The notes below the pieces were generated by a model. It was given only the letters and a program-made list of their open reading frames with translations. It made no database searches and had not been told where the DNA came from. The translations under genes were made by a program, and so were the position numbers. This document shows positions 19,933-29,811 of a DNA stretch of 64,000 nucleotides, piece after piece; within the stretch, counting starts at the first letter, position 1; every line of letters starts with the position of its first letter. The stretch comes from Bacteroidales bacterium (GTDB taxonomy: Bacteria; Bacteroidota; Bacteroidia; Bacteroidales; VadinHA17), in assembly GCA_029932855.1 (NCBI GenBank), contig JAOZPG010000007.1, positions 60,494 through 124,493 on the forward strand. Reading direction: 5' to 3'.

Positions 19933-22038
19933 ATGTCTGAACATTTTCAGCAGGATATAAAATTTTTAAAAGGAGTTGGTCCCAAAAGAGCCGAATTACT
20001 GAACCAGGAGTTGCAGATATACAGCTTCGGTGACCTTATCGCTTACTTCCCGTATAAATATATCGACCGCAGCAGGTTTTATAAAACCACTGAGATCAAC
20101 AGCAAGCTGACTCATATTCAGTTAAAAGGTAATATCTCCAACTTCAGGCAAGAGGGAGGAAGGGGAAGAAAAAGACTGGTAGCCGACTTCCGTGATGAGG
20201 CCGGAATGATACAGCTTGTATGGTTCCATGCAGCCAAATGGATAAAGGGAAGTATTAAGGAGGACAAGACTTATGTGGTTTACGGCAAGCCGGCAATATT
20301 CCAGGGACGCTTTAACATCATACATCCCGAAATTGAGGATCATGAACTATTTGATGCAAAACTGTCCACCTCCCTGCAGGCCCTGTACAACACTACCGAG
20401 AAGCTCAAGAATAACTTTATTAACACCAGGGTAATACATAAACTGCAGAACAGCCTTTTAAAAAGCTCAAGGGGAAAGATAAGTGAGAGTCTCCCCTCCT
20501 ACCTGATAAAAAGAATAAACCTGATCTCCAGGGAGGAGGCCCTTATAAATATCCATTTCCCGGCGAGCCAGGATCTTCTTAACAGAGCCAGCTTCAGGCT
20601 TAAGTTCGAGGAGCTTTTCATGATACAGATGCATCTTCTCCGGCAGAAGCTAATACGTAAAGAAAAGTCACAGGGATTTGTTTTCTCAGAAGTGGGAGAA
20701 TACCTTAACGGCTTTTATCATCAACATCTGAAATTCGAACTTACCGGTGCCCAGAAACGTGTAATTAAAGAAATAAGGCATGACCTTGGTTCCGGCAAAC
20801 AAATGAACAGGCTTCTGCAGGGAGATGTAGGCAGCGGAAAAACACTGGTAGCACTTATGGGAATGCTTATTGCCCTTGACAATAAATACCAGGCCTGCCT
20901 GATGGCCCCAACAGAAATACTTGCAAACCAGCATTTCAATACTATCTCGAAAATGACATCGGGACTGGATATTTCCGTGTACTTGCTAACAGGATCCACA
21001 AAGAAGGCTGAAAGGAACATTATAGATGAGAAATTGCAACAGGGAGAACTGCATATCCTTATTGGCACCCATGCACTTATAGAGGACAGGGTAAGCTTCA
21101 GGAACCTGGGATTTGTGGTTATAGATGAGCAACATCGCTTCGGAGTGGCACAAAGGGCCAAGCTATGGAAAAAGAATGTTCGGCCTCCCCATGTACTGGT
21201 AATGACTGCCACCCCCATACCCCGTACATTGGCAATGACCCTTTACGGCGACCTGGATGTATCTGTGATAGATGAGTTGCCCCCGGGACGCAAAGCGGTA
21301 AAGACACTGCATTTCACCGACAGCCAGAGGAACAGAGTGTTTGGCTTTATGAAGAAGGAGATAAAGAAGGGTCAGCAAATCTTCGTGGTATTTCCCCTGA
21401 TCCAGGAATCTGAGAAGATGGATTATAAGGACCTTGAAGATGGTTATAACGGCATCTCCAGGGCTTTTCCCCCTCCTGAATATGCAGTCAGCGTAATTCA
21501 TGGTAAAATGAAAGCTAAAGAAAAGGAAATTTCTATGTCTTATTTCGTGAATGGAAAAACTCACATTATGGTGGCCACAACTGTTATAGAGGTTGGTGTG
21601 GATGTACCAAATGCTACGGTTATGGTAATTGAAAGTGCAGAGCGCTTCGGCCTGTCGCAACTGCACCAGCTCAGGGGACGTGTGGGAAGGGGCGGTGACC
21701 AGTCGTATTGTATTCTTATGAGCAAGGAGAAGCTTTCGGATGAAGCCCGAAAAAGACTTGAGACCATGGTAAATACAAATGACGGCTTTGAAATATCGGA
21801 GGTGGACCTCAGGCTCAGGGGCCCCGGAGATATGGAGGGGACACAACAGAGTGGTATGGCCCTAAACCTGAAAATTGCCAACCTCAGCAGGGATGGCCAG
21901 ATATTGCAGCTTGCCAGGAATGAGGCTGAGAAAATTCTTGAGGCTGATCCCGGACTCACAGATGACTCAAATGAGGTACTGAAGAAGCAGCTCAGTCTGA
22001 ACTTTCAAAAGAAAGTAAACTGGGGAGTGATATCCTAG
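19933..22038 (+). CDS. recG: ATP-dependent DNA helicase RecG
   Basis: IKFLKGVGPKRAELL; LLQGDVGSGKTLVALM; IDEQHRFGVAQRAKL; TATPIPRTLAMTLYGDLDVSVIDELPPGR; VIEVGVDVPNATVM. Confidence 0.97.
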   Translation: MSEHFQQDIKFLKGVGPKRAELLNQELQIYSFGDLIAYFPYKYIDRSRFYKTTEINSKLTHIQLKGNISNFRQEGGRGRKRLVADFRDEAGMIQLVWFHAAKWIKGSIKEDKTYVVYGKPAIFQGRFNIIHPEIEDHELFDAKLSTSLQALYNTTEKLKNNFINTRVIHKLQNSLLKSSRGKISESLPSYLIKRINLISREEALINIHFPASQDLLNRASFRLKFEELFMIQMHLLRQKLIRKEKSQGFVFSEVGEYLNGFYHQHLKFELTGAQKRVIKEIRHDLGSGKQMNRLLQGDVGSGKTLVALMGMLIALDNKYQACLMAPTEILANQHFNTISKMTSGLDISVYLLTGSTKKAERNIIDEKLQQGELHILIGTHALIEDRVSFRNLGFVVIDEQHRFGVAQRAKLWKKNVRPPHVLVMTATPIPRTLAMTLYGDLDVSVIDELPPGRKAVKTLHFTDSQRNRVFGFMKKEIKKGQQIFVVFPLIQESEKMDYKDLEDGYNGISRAFPPPEYAVSVIHGKMKAKEKEISMSYFVNGKTHIMVATTVIEVGVDVPNATVMVIESAERFGLSQLHQLRGRVGRGGDQSYCILMSKEKLSDEARKRLETMVNTNDGFEISEVDLRLRGPGDMEGTQQSGMALNLKIANLSRDGQILQLARNEAEKILEADPGLTDDSNEVLKKQLSLNFQKKVNWGVIS

Positions 22039-22086
22039 GTTATTTAAACTCATATTAAATTAGTTGCAGACAATATTATTACTGGT

Positions 22087-22125
22087 TAATTTTGGTTTAA
22101 CTATGCTTAAACAATTATAAATTTG
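22087..22125 (+). promoter_or_regulatory. Promoter region of rseC-rnf with two TAnnTTTG boxes (TAATTTTG 22087-22094, TAAATTTG 22118-22125)
   Basis: Exact -7 consensus matches; the proximal one lies 18 nt before the ATG. Confidence 0.5.
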
Positions 22126-22142
22126 CAACAAATTTTTTCTAA

Positions 22143-22553
22143 ATGGATATAGAACATACAGGCAGGGTTGAAGGTCTTATAGGCGACAGGGTAAGGGTAA
22201 ATTTTATTTCTCATTCATCATGTGCCTCATGCCAGCTGAAAGGGGTTTGTTCAGTCTCGGATGTAAAAGAGAAATATGTAGACACTATGATTCCTGCTTT
22301 TGATGTTAAACCGGGTGATAAAGTAAATATCACACTACAGCAGTCACTGGGACTTAAAGCAGTATTCCTGGCCTATGTACTTCCCTTGCTAATGTTACTC
22401 AGCAGCTTATTCATCCTGAATGCTATTCTGAAAAATGAAGGACTGGCAGGCCTTATCAGCCTGGCCGGTACAGCTGTTTATTACATAGTGCTCTACCAGT
22501 TAAGGCAAAAGATTGAGAAGCAGTTTAATTTTGTATTAAAGAAAATCGATTAA
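22143..22553 (+). CDS. rseC: SoxR-reducing system / RseC family protein
   Basis: NFISHSSCASCQLKGVCS Cys cluster, two TM segments, immediately upstream of rnfB. Confidence 0.88.
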   Translation: MDIEHTGRVEGLIGDRVRVNFISHSSCASCQLKGVCSVSDVKEKYVDTMIPAFDVKPGDKVNITLQQSLGLKAVFLAYVLPLLMLLSSLFILNAILKNEGLAGLISLAGTAVYYIVLYQLRQKIEKQFNFVLKKID

Positions 22554-22562
22554 TAATAAGTT

Positions 22563-23552
22563 ATGAATTCAGTTCTCCTGTTAACCATCCTGTCATTAAG
22601 TATTCTTGGACTTGTTGCGGCACTGATATTATATGTCTTTGCACAAAAGTTCAAGGTATATGAAGACCCAAGGATAGATGATATTGAAGAGGCTTTGCCA
22701 AGTGCCAACTGCGGGGGTTGTGGCTTTCCGGGCTGCAGAAATTTTGCCGAGGCCTGCGTTAAGGCTGACAGTCTTGATGATCTGTTCTGTCCTGTCGGAG
22801 GCAATGAGGTGATGGCCAATGTAGCAAACATATTGGGTAAAGAAGCTGTTGAGGGGAAACCCCAGGTGGCAGTGATAAGGTGTAGCGGCTCTTTCGAGCA
22901 CCGCCCCAGGACAAATAATTACGACGGTGCACAAAACTGTACTGTCATACACAATCTTTATACAGGCGATACCGACTGTCCCTACGGATGTCTTGGCCAG
23001 GGTGAATGCGTGGATGCATGTGAGTTCGATGCCATGTATATGGATGAAAAAACAGGCCTGCCGGTTATCATTGATGAGAATTGTGTTGCCTGTGGAGCCT
23101 GCGTTGAAGCATGTCCCCGCGACATTATTGAACTCAGGAAAAGGAATAAAAAGGACAGGAAAATATTTGTTTCCTGTATTAACGAGGACAAGGGAGGCGT
23201 TGCCAAAAAATACTGCTCGGTGGCTTGTATAGGTTGTTCATTATGCTACAAGGCATGTGCCTACGACGCAATTACCATGCAAAACAATCTTGCCTTTATA
23301 GATTCAGATAAATGCGTGTTATGCAGAAAATGCGTGGAAGTTTGTCCCACAGATGCAATACATGAACTTAACTTCCCCCCGAGAAGAGTAAAAACAGGGG
23401 AAGCCTCAAAGAAGGATGCTTCATCAGCGAAACCGCTAAAGAAAGAATCCACTGTAAAGGATCAGCAAACAGATAGCCCGGAAGCACCAAAGGAAGAGGA
23501 TGCTAAGAAAAATATTGAGGAGGTCTCCACGAAAAAGACAGATAAGAATTAG
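22563..23552 (+). CDS. rnfB: Rnf electron transport complex subunit B
   Basis: N-terminal TM, LPSANCGGCGFPGC, multiple CxxCxxCxxxC clusters. Confidence 0.96.
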   Translation: MNSVLLLTILSLSILGLVAALILYVFAQKFKVYEDPRIDDIEEALPSANCGGCGFPGCRNFAEACVKADSLDDLFCPVGGNEVMANVANILGKEAVEGKPQVAVIRCSGSFEHRPRTNNYDGAQNCTVIHNLYTGDTDCPYGCLGQGECVDACEFDAMYMDEKTGLPVIIDENCVACGACVEACPRDIIELRKRNKKDRKIFVSCINEDKGGVAKKYCSVACIGCSLCYKACAYDAITMQNNLAFIDSDKCVLCRKCVEVCPTDAIHELNFPPRRVKTGEASKKDASSAKPLKKESTVKDQQTDSPEAPKEEDAKKNIEEVSTKKTDKN

Positions 23553-23576
23553 TATTAACAAGAAAACAATAAAGCA

Positions 23577-24905
23577 GTGTTAAAAACATTTCCCATGGGC
23601 GGCGTTCATCCCCCCGAAAATAAGTTTTCGGCAGGGAATAAAATTATAAAAGCCGATCTGCCCGAAACTGTTAACATTCCCCTGTCACAGCACCTGGGAG
23701 TCCCGGCCGAAGCCATTGTAAACAGGGGCGACGAAGTTAAAACAGGACAACTGATAGGAAGCAGCAAAGGTTTTGTATCAAGCAATATACATTCATCTGT
23801 AACAGGTAAGGTGATCAAGATTGACAAGTCTCTCGACAGTTCCGGATACAAAAAAGCATCTGTAAGCATACAGGTATCAGGCGATGAATGGCTACCCGAA
23901 ATTGACAGGAGCAGTGACCTGAAAAAGGAAATCGGGATTAGCGGTGAGGAAATAATAAAAAAGATACTAGAAGCAGGAATAGTGGGTATGGGAGGAGCAA
24001 CATTCCCTTCACATGTAAAGATGTCTCTACCAAAAGGAAAGACTGCCGAAATAGTAATACTCAACGGTGTGGAGTGTGAACCCTATCTAACATCTGATCA
24101 CAGGCTGATGCTCGAAAAAGGAGAAGAGATACTTATTGGCCTGAGGATAATAATGAAAGCCCTGGGAGTAAACAGGGGAATGGTTGGTATTGAGAATAAT
24201 AAAAAAGATGCAATTCAGCATTTTACCAACCTTGCAAAACAATACCCGGAAATAGAAGTGTTCCCGCTTAAAGTAAAATACCCACAGGGAGGTGAGAAGC
24301 AGCTCATCAAAGCCCTCACCGGCAGAGAGGTTCCTTCCGGGGGACTACCCATTGATGTGGGAGTTGTGGTGCACAATGTAGGTACTTCCTTTGCAGTTTA
24401 CGAAGCTATACAGAAGAACAAGCCCCTTATAGAAAGAGTTGTTACCGTAACAGGCAAGGGTGTAAGCTCCCCATCCAACCTTCTGGCAAGGATAGGAACA
24501 CCTGTCAGCCAGCTCATTGAAGCAGCCGGCGGGATACCTGAAAATACCGGGAAGATAGTAAATGGCGGACCCATGATGGGAAAAGCACTTAACTCAACCG
24601 ATGTGCCCGTGATGAAGGGAACATCAGGAATATTACTGATTCCCGGGGAAGAAAGCAAAAGGGAACAATCCAGTACCTGCATACGCTGTACGAAGTGTGT
24701 TAATGTATGTCCCATGGGACTGGAACCATACCTGCTGATGACACTTAGCGAAAAAGAAAAATTTGAAAGGCTGGAGAATGAAAAAGTAATGGACTGTATA
24801 GAATGTGGTTCATGCAGCTTTGTATGTCCCTCCAACCGTCCACTGCTCGACTATATCAGGCTGGCTAAGTTCAGGGTTGGTAATATCATAAGAAACAGGA
24901 AATAA
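23577..24905 (+). CDS. rnfC: Rnf electron transport complex subunit C
   Basis: GGVHPPENK, GGATFPSHVKM, CIRCTKCVNVCPMGL, CIECGSCSFVCPSNRPLLDYIR. Confidence 0.97.
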   Translation: MLKTFPMGGVHPPENKFSAGNKIIKADLPETVNIPLSQHLGVPAEAIVNRGDEVKTGQLIGSSKGFVSSNIHSSVTGKVIKIDKSLDSSGYKKASVSIQVSGDEWLPEIDRSSDLKKEIGISGEEIIKKILEAGIVGMGGATFPSHVKMSLPKGKTAEIVILNGVECEPYLTSDHRLMLEKGEEILIGLRIIMKALGVNRGMVGIENNKKDAIQHFTNLAKQYPEIEVFPLKVKYPQGGEKQLIKALTGREVPSGGLPIDVGVVVHNVGTSFAVYEAIQKNKPLIERVVTVTGKGVSSPSNLLARIGTPVSQLIEAAGGIPENTGKIVNGGPMMGKALNSTDVPVMKGTSGILLIPGEESKREQSSTCIRCTKCVNVCPMGLEPYLLMTLSEKEKFERLENEKVMDCIECGSCSFVCPSNRPLLDYIRLAKFRVGNIIRNRK

Positions 24906-24917
24906 AAGATCTATATA

Positions 24918-25943
24918 ATGAATAAGACGATAACAATATCTCCATCCCCTCATTTGCACAGCGGGCAATCCACCTCCGGGCTGATGTACAATGTATTGAT
25001 AGCACTAATACCTGCCTTTGCGGTATCAGTCTGGATGTTCGGATGGGGAGTAATAATAATTACAGGAGTTGCAGTAGTCTCAAGTATGCTTTTTGAATTC
25101 CTTATCCAGAAGTTCCTGCTTAAAAAGGAGCTGAGCATCACCGACGGTTCAGCGGCACTGACAGGAGTACTTATAGCTTTCTGTCTCCCGGTAAACATAC
25201 CCCTCTGGCTCGTAATACTTGGAAGCCTTATCGCTATTGGTGTAGGAAAAATGACATTCGGGGGACTGGGAAACAACCCTTTTAATCCCGCCCTAGTAGG
25301 AAGGGTGTTCCTCTTTATTTCATTTCCTGTACAAATGACCAGCTGGCCCGTTCCAAAAGGCTTTGATACACTTATACCAAAATTCATGTCACCATTCAGC
25401 CAGGATATCCTCGATGCCACTACAGGGGCAACTCCACTTGGCATTGTAAAAGAAGGAATGAGGGTATCGGAAGGCATGGATAATATCCTGGCAAATCTGC
25501 CATCGGGCATGGAGATGCTTTATGGTAAGATGGGAGGATCTATGGGAGAAATAGCTGCCCTGGCCCTGCTTATAGGTCTGGCTTACCTGCTTATTACCAA
25601 GGTTATAACATGGCATATACCTGTAACAATAATGCTTACTGTTACTGTATTCACCGGTATATTGTGGCTCGCCAATCCTATTGCAAACGCAAACCCTGTA
25701 TTCCACCTGCTAACCGGTGGATTAATGCTGGGGGCAATATTTATGGCTACCGACTATGTAACCTCTCCCATGACATCCATGGGAATGATTATCTATGCTG
25801 TTGGCATAGGCATGCTCACGGTGATCATCAGGAGGTTTGGCGCATACCCCGAGGGTGTACAGTTTGCCATACTTATCATGAACGCTTTCGTCCCGCTTAT
25901 TAACTCTTACTTCAAACCGAAACGTTTTGGCCATAAAAAATAA
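24918..25943 (+). CDS. rnfD: Rnf electron transport complex subunit D
   Basis: MNKTITISPSPHLHSGQSTSGLMYNVLIALIPA; DATTGATPLG flavinylation-type motif. Confidence 0.97.
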   Translation: MNKTITISPSPHLHSGQSTSGLMYNVLIALIPAFAVSVWMFGWGVIIITGVAVVSSMLFEFLIQKFLLKKELSITDGSAALTGVLIAFCLPVNIPLWLVILGSLIAIGVGKMTFGGLGNNPFNPALVGRVFLFISFPVQMTSWPVPKGFDTLIPKFMSPFSQDILDATTGATPLGIVKEGMRVSEGMDNILANLPSGMEMLYGKMGGSMGEIAALALLIGLAYLLITKVITWHIPVTIMLTVTVFTGILWLANPIANANPVFHLLTGGLMLGAIFMATDYVTSPMTSMGMIIYAVGIGMLTVIIRRFGAYPEGVQFAILIMNAFVPLINSYFKPKRFGHKK

Positions 25944-25987
25944 CTATCAGGAAAGAATTATTTGCTTCCGACAAATGAATATTAAAT

Positions 25988-26569
25988 ATGTCTAAGAAAG
26001 AATCAACACTTCCGAACATGATCATAGCAATGCTTGCTGTGACACTGGCTGCATCTGCTTCACTTGGCTTTATATACCAGCTTACCAAGGAACCAATTGC
26101 AGCAGCCAAACTGGCAAAAAAGATGGATGCCATACGTCAGGTGCTTCCTGCCTTTGATAATGACCCAAACAGCGATGAATATAAACTGGGTATTGATGGT
26201 GACACTCTTCACTTCTTCCCTGCAAAGAAAAACGGGCAGCTGGTTGGCACTGCTGTTGAAACATTTACCAGGCAGGGATTTTCGGGAGAGATAAAAGTAA
26301 TGGTTGGACTCTTACCCGATGGCAGCATAAAAGATGTTGCCGTACTGGAACATCATGAAACACCGGGACTGGGAGATAAGATGGATAGAAAAAAATCTGA
26401 CTGGAGTAAGCAATTTATAGGGAAAAACCCGCTAAACTTTAAGCTTACAGTAACAAAAGACGGGGGCGATGTAGATGCTATTACTGCTTCAACTATCAGC
26501 TCCAGGGCATTCTGCGATGCCTTAAACCGCGCTTATAACGCATATATGGAAGGAGGACAAAATGACTAA
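25988..26569 (+). CDS. rnfG: Rnf electron transport complex subunit G
   Basis: N-terminal TM; ETPGLGDKM; DAITASTISSRAF flavinylation-type motif. Confidence 0.95.
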   Translation: MSKKESTLPNMIIAMLAVTLAASASLGFIYQLTKEPIAAAKLAKKMDAIRQVLPAFDNDPNSDEYKLGIDGDTLHFFPAKKNGQLVGTAVETFTRQGFSGEIKVMVGLLPDGSIKDVAVLEHHETPGLGDKMDRKKSDWSKQFIGKNPLNFKLTVTKDGGDVDAITASTISSRAFCDALNRAYNAYMEGGQND

Positions 26570-27218
26570 TCTGAAAAACTTTACAAAAGGCTTTGTACAG
26601 GAAAATCCTGTATTCGTACTCTTCCTGGGTTTATGCCCGACACTGGGAACCACCACCAGCGCAATAAACGGAATGGGGATGGGACTGGCCACCACTTTCG
26701 TTCTTCTTGGCAGCAATGTGGTAGTGTCGCTTATCAAGGACTTTATCCCCGATAAGGTAAGGATACCTTCTTTTATTGTCATCATTGCTTCCTTTGTAAC
26801 CGTTGTTGAGCTAAGCATGCAGGCTTATGTCCCTGCCCTCTTTGATACACTTGGATTGTTCATTCCCCTTATCGTGGTAAACTGTATAGTGCTTGGCCGT
26901 GCCGAAGCATTCGCCTCAAAGAACAGCGTGGGCAAATCAGCCATCGACGGACTGGGAATGGGATTTGGCTTCACCATGGCCCTGATGATTCTTGGTGGTG
27001 TCAGGGAAATACTGGGATCGGGATCCATATTCGGCTTTAAATTCATTGAAGGAGACGGGATGCTCTTGTTTGTACTTGCTCCCGGTGCATTTATAGCTCT
27101 TGGATACCTGATTATGCTTATGCAGAAGCTCAAGGCAAAGTCAACTAAATTAACAGAATCACAAGAACTATATCTTAAAGAAACAAGTCTTCATAATTCT
27201 GATAAGCTTAATAATTAA
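26562..27218 (+). CDS. rnfE: Rnf electron transport complex subunit E
   Basis: NPVFVLFLGLCPTLGTTTSAINGMGMGLATTFVLLGSN; NCIVLGRAEAFAS. Confidence 0.96.
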   Translation: MTNLKNFTKGFVQENPVFVLFLGLCPTLGTTTSAINGMGMGLATTFVLLGSNVVVSLIKDFIPDKVRIPSFIVIIASFVTVVELSMQAYVPALFDTLGLFIPLIVVNCIVLGRAEAFASKNSVGKSAIDGLGMGFGFTMALMILGGVREILGSGSIFGFKFIEGDGMLLFVLAPGAFIALGYLIMLMQKLKAKSTKLTESQELYLKETSLHNSDKLNN

Positions 27219-27255
27219 CAGATCATAAAGTAGAAAAAAGCATAAAATACAGATC

Positions 27256-27828
27256 ATGGAATTTATTATAATAGTAATCTCCGCAATTTTTGTCAACAAT
27301 ATTGTACTGACAAAGTTTCTTGGTATCTGTCCCTTTATCGGGGTATCTAACAAAGTAGAAACAGCCATAGGTATGTCGGGAGCAGTAATGTTCGTTATGG
27401 TTCTTGCCACCATGGTAACATATCTTATCCAGGTATATGTGCTTGTGCCTTTAGGCATAGGCTTTTTGCAGACTATCACTTTTATCCTGATCATTGCCTC
27501 ACTGGTACAGATGGTAGAGATAATGCTTAAAAAAGTAAGCCCTTCCCTCTTCCAGGCACTTGGTATATTCCTGCCCCTTATTACTACCAACTGTGCCGTT
27601 CTAGGTGTGGCAATACTCAGCGTACAGAATGATTATAACCTTCTTGAAGGAGTTGTATTTGCAGCAGCCACTGCTGTTGGTTTCGGCCTGTCCCTGATAA
27701 TCTTCTCAAGCATCAGGGAGCATCTCGACCTTATGAATATTCCAAAAGCAATGAAAGGTGTTCCCATAGCTTTTATTGTGGCGGGACTGCTTGCCATGGC
27801 CTTTATGGGCTTTGCAGGAATTGTGTAA
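27256..27828 (+). CDS. rnfA: Rnf electron transport complex subunit A
   Basis: NNIVLTKFLGICPFIGVSNKVETAIGM; TTNCAVLGV. Confidence 0.97.
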   Translation: MEFIIIVISAIFVNNIVLTKFLGICPFIGVSNKVETAIGMSGAVMFVMVLATMVTYLIQVYVLVPLGIGFLQTITFILIIASLVQMVEIMLKKVSPSLFQALGIFLPLITTNCAVLGVAILSVQNDYNLLEGVVFAAATAVGFGLSLIIFSSIREHLDLMNIPKAMKGVPIAFIVAGLLAMAFMGFAGIV

Positions 27829-27898
27829 GGTTTTCTTCCGGGCGTTTTCATATATGGCTGCAATTTATGTTTTACATTTTGCATAAGCCGCTTTTATT

Positions 27899-28450
27899 AT
27901 GTCACAGATGTACTATAAAATACTTGGCATCTCTTCTTCTGCCGGCATGCAGGAAATAAAGACAGCCTACAGGAGACTTGCCAAGAAGTTCCATCCCGAT
28001 ATAAGTAAGGACCCCCAGGCAAAAGATAAGTTCATACTTATAAACGAGGCTTATGAATTTCTTATCGACCTGAAAAAGAGGGATGCTGAAAAAGGCCACA
28101 AGAACATAAGCAGGCAGCAGGCAGATGAACTTTACAGGCAATGGCTGAGAAAGGAAAGGATAAAAGCACGCGCCAGGGCTGCAGAAGAAGCCAGGCGCAA
28201 ATTCGATGAATTCAGGAAATCGCCCATCTACAAGACCACCAGGATAATATTTACTTTCTACGATGTGCTAAGCATGCTGATAGGTCTTCTTATAATAATT
28301 GCATCAGCGGCAGGACTGCTAATATCCTTTCACTCACCCAAAGGCATAAGTCCCAATAATATAGTGGCATTTATATTCCTGGTCTTCCTGGGAACATTGT
28401 TTATCTTTTTTTCTGTAGCCAGTATCAGGCAACGTTACCGGAGAGTATAA
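27899..28450 (+). CDS. J-domain (DnaJ) protein with C-terminal transmembrane helices
   Basis: [41 protein letters not shown] (HPD motif), two hydrophobic C-terminal segments. Confidence 0.9.
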   Translation: MSQMYYKILGISSSAGMQEIKTAYRRLAKKFHPDISKDPQAKDKFILINEAYEFLIDLKKRDAEKGHKNISRQQADELYRQWLRKERIKARARAAEEARRKFDEFRKSPIYKTTRIIFTFYDVLSMLIGLLIIIASAAGLLISFHSPKGISPNNIVAFIFLVFLGTLFIFFSVASIRQRYRRV

Positions 28451-28532
28451 GTAAAGCAAAAAATATCTCAGTTTTCCAGGCTTATTAAAAAAATACGCTT
28501 TAATTTTTCGGACTTGATCCGGGAAACAGGAC

Positions 28533-29267
28533 CTATAGTTTATCCTTATAAACGGGACTCTTATGCAGACCGCATTCCTTGCTTTCGGGCTGTTCCCACC
28601 ACCATCTCCCTGCCCTGATATCCTCGCCTTCCTTAACAGCACGTGTACAGGGCTGGCAACCTATACTTAAGAATCCTTTATCATGCAGGGGATTATAAGG
28701 CACATCATGTTTCTTAATATAATCCCATACCTGTTCGTGTGTCCAGCCATAAAGAGGATTAAGCTTAAGCAGGCCATTCTGTTCATCCCACTCCAGCAGT
28801 TTTGTATTTATACGTGTCACCGACTGGTCAGCCCTAAGTCCGCATATCCAGATATCGAGGCCTTTAAAGGCCCTCTTAAGTGGCTCCAGCTTCCTTATCT
28901 TACAGCATAGCTCCCTGTTCTCTATGCTTTCATAAAAAAGATTATGTCCCTTTGTCCTTACCATATCCTCCACCTGCGCAGCATCCGGAAAATAACTTTC
29001 TATCTCTATCTTGTATTTTTTAGAAGTCCTGTCTATCAGGTCGTAATTTTCGGGGAACATCCTGCCTGTATCCAGCGTAAAGACCCGCAAGCTTTTGTCT
29101 ATGGCAGCAGTCATATCGGTAAGCACCTGATCTTCAGCCCCTAGACTTGAGGATAGCGCTATTCGTCCCTTATACTCTTTAATGAAAAATTTCAACACCT
29201 CCTCTGCCGGGGATTTGTAAAAGCGCTTATTCAGCTCTTTTATTTTTTCCTTGTCTGCCATTTCCAT
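28533..29267 (-). CDS. cysH: CysH-type phosphoadenylyl/adenylyl-sulfate reductase
   Basis: IALSSSLGAEDQVLTDM; ELCCKIRKLEPL; IGCQPCTRAV; KECGLH. Confidence 0.92.
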   Translation of the reverse strand: MEMADKEKIKELNKRFYKSPAEEVLKFFIKEYKGRIALSSSLGAEDQVLTDMTAAIDKSLRVFTLDTGRMFPENYDLIDRTSKKYKIEIESYFPDAAQVEDMVRTKGHNLFYESIENRELCCKIRKLEPLKRAFKGLDIWICGLRADQSVTRINTKLLEWDEQNGLLKLNPLYGWTHEQVWDYIKKHDVPYNPLHDKGFLSIGCQPCTRAVKEGEDIRAGRWWWEQPESKECGLHKSPVYKDKL

Positions 29268-29350
29268 CCTGTTATCAAACTATAATTTTAAAATTCCGGC
29301 CTACAAGATATGCCTGCCATAAACCAAGTCACAGTACTTATTCTTCACCC

Positions 29351-29725
29351 TCAGTCAGCAACAAACCTGAATTTCTTGTCCAGCAGGGATGAATAATATT
29401 CTCCTCTTTCAAGAATGTCGTAATCGCCATCCTCGTAATGCCAGTTAATGGTGAGGTTCTCCCTGGGACTGATCCGGCTGGTGAGTGTTTGAAGTATGCT
29501 TAAAATAAATTTTGCCGACCCGCTGTTAAAATATTCCAGCTCCACATCAACAGTAGTGGGCCTGTCTTTCCGGGTTTCGCAATATTCATTTATCCATTTT
29601 ACAACAGGCTTGTAAAATTTTTCAGGATCCTCATGAATTGATCTTCCTCCAATCTTAAACAGGCCGCTCTCATCAAGTTCAATGGAAGGCGTTTTCTGTG
29701 AACCCTTGATAGTAAATTTCTCCAT
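29351..29725 (-). CDS. DUF1987 / SiaC family regulatory phosphoprotein
   Basis: FTIKGSQKTPSIELDESGLFKIGGRSIHEDPEKFYKPVVKWINEY...ELEYFNSGSAKFIL. Start MEKF at 29725 preferred over 29755. Confidence 0.85.
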   Translation of the reverse strand: MEKFTIKGSQKTPSIELDESGLFKIGGRSIHEDPEKFYKPVVKWINEYCETRKDRPTTVDVELEYFNSGSAKFILSILQTLTSRISPRENLTINWHYEDGDYDILERGEYYSSLLDKKFRFVAD

Positions 29726-29811
29726 ATTGTAAATTAGTTGAATTAAAATAAACAACTGAAACGTAAATATATAAAATAGTTTACGAAACTACTGCCCATA
29801 CTTAATAGAAT

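Noticed and set aside
21163-21846. Large antisense ORF (227 aa) inside recG
   Set aside because: Shadow ORF opposite a well-conserved helicase; no recognisable motif
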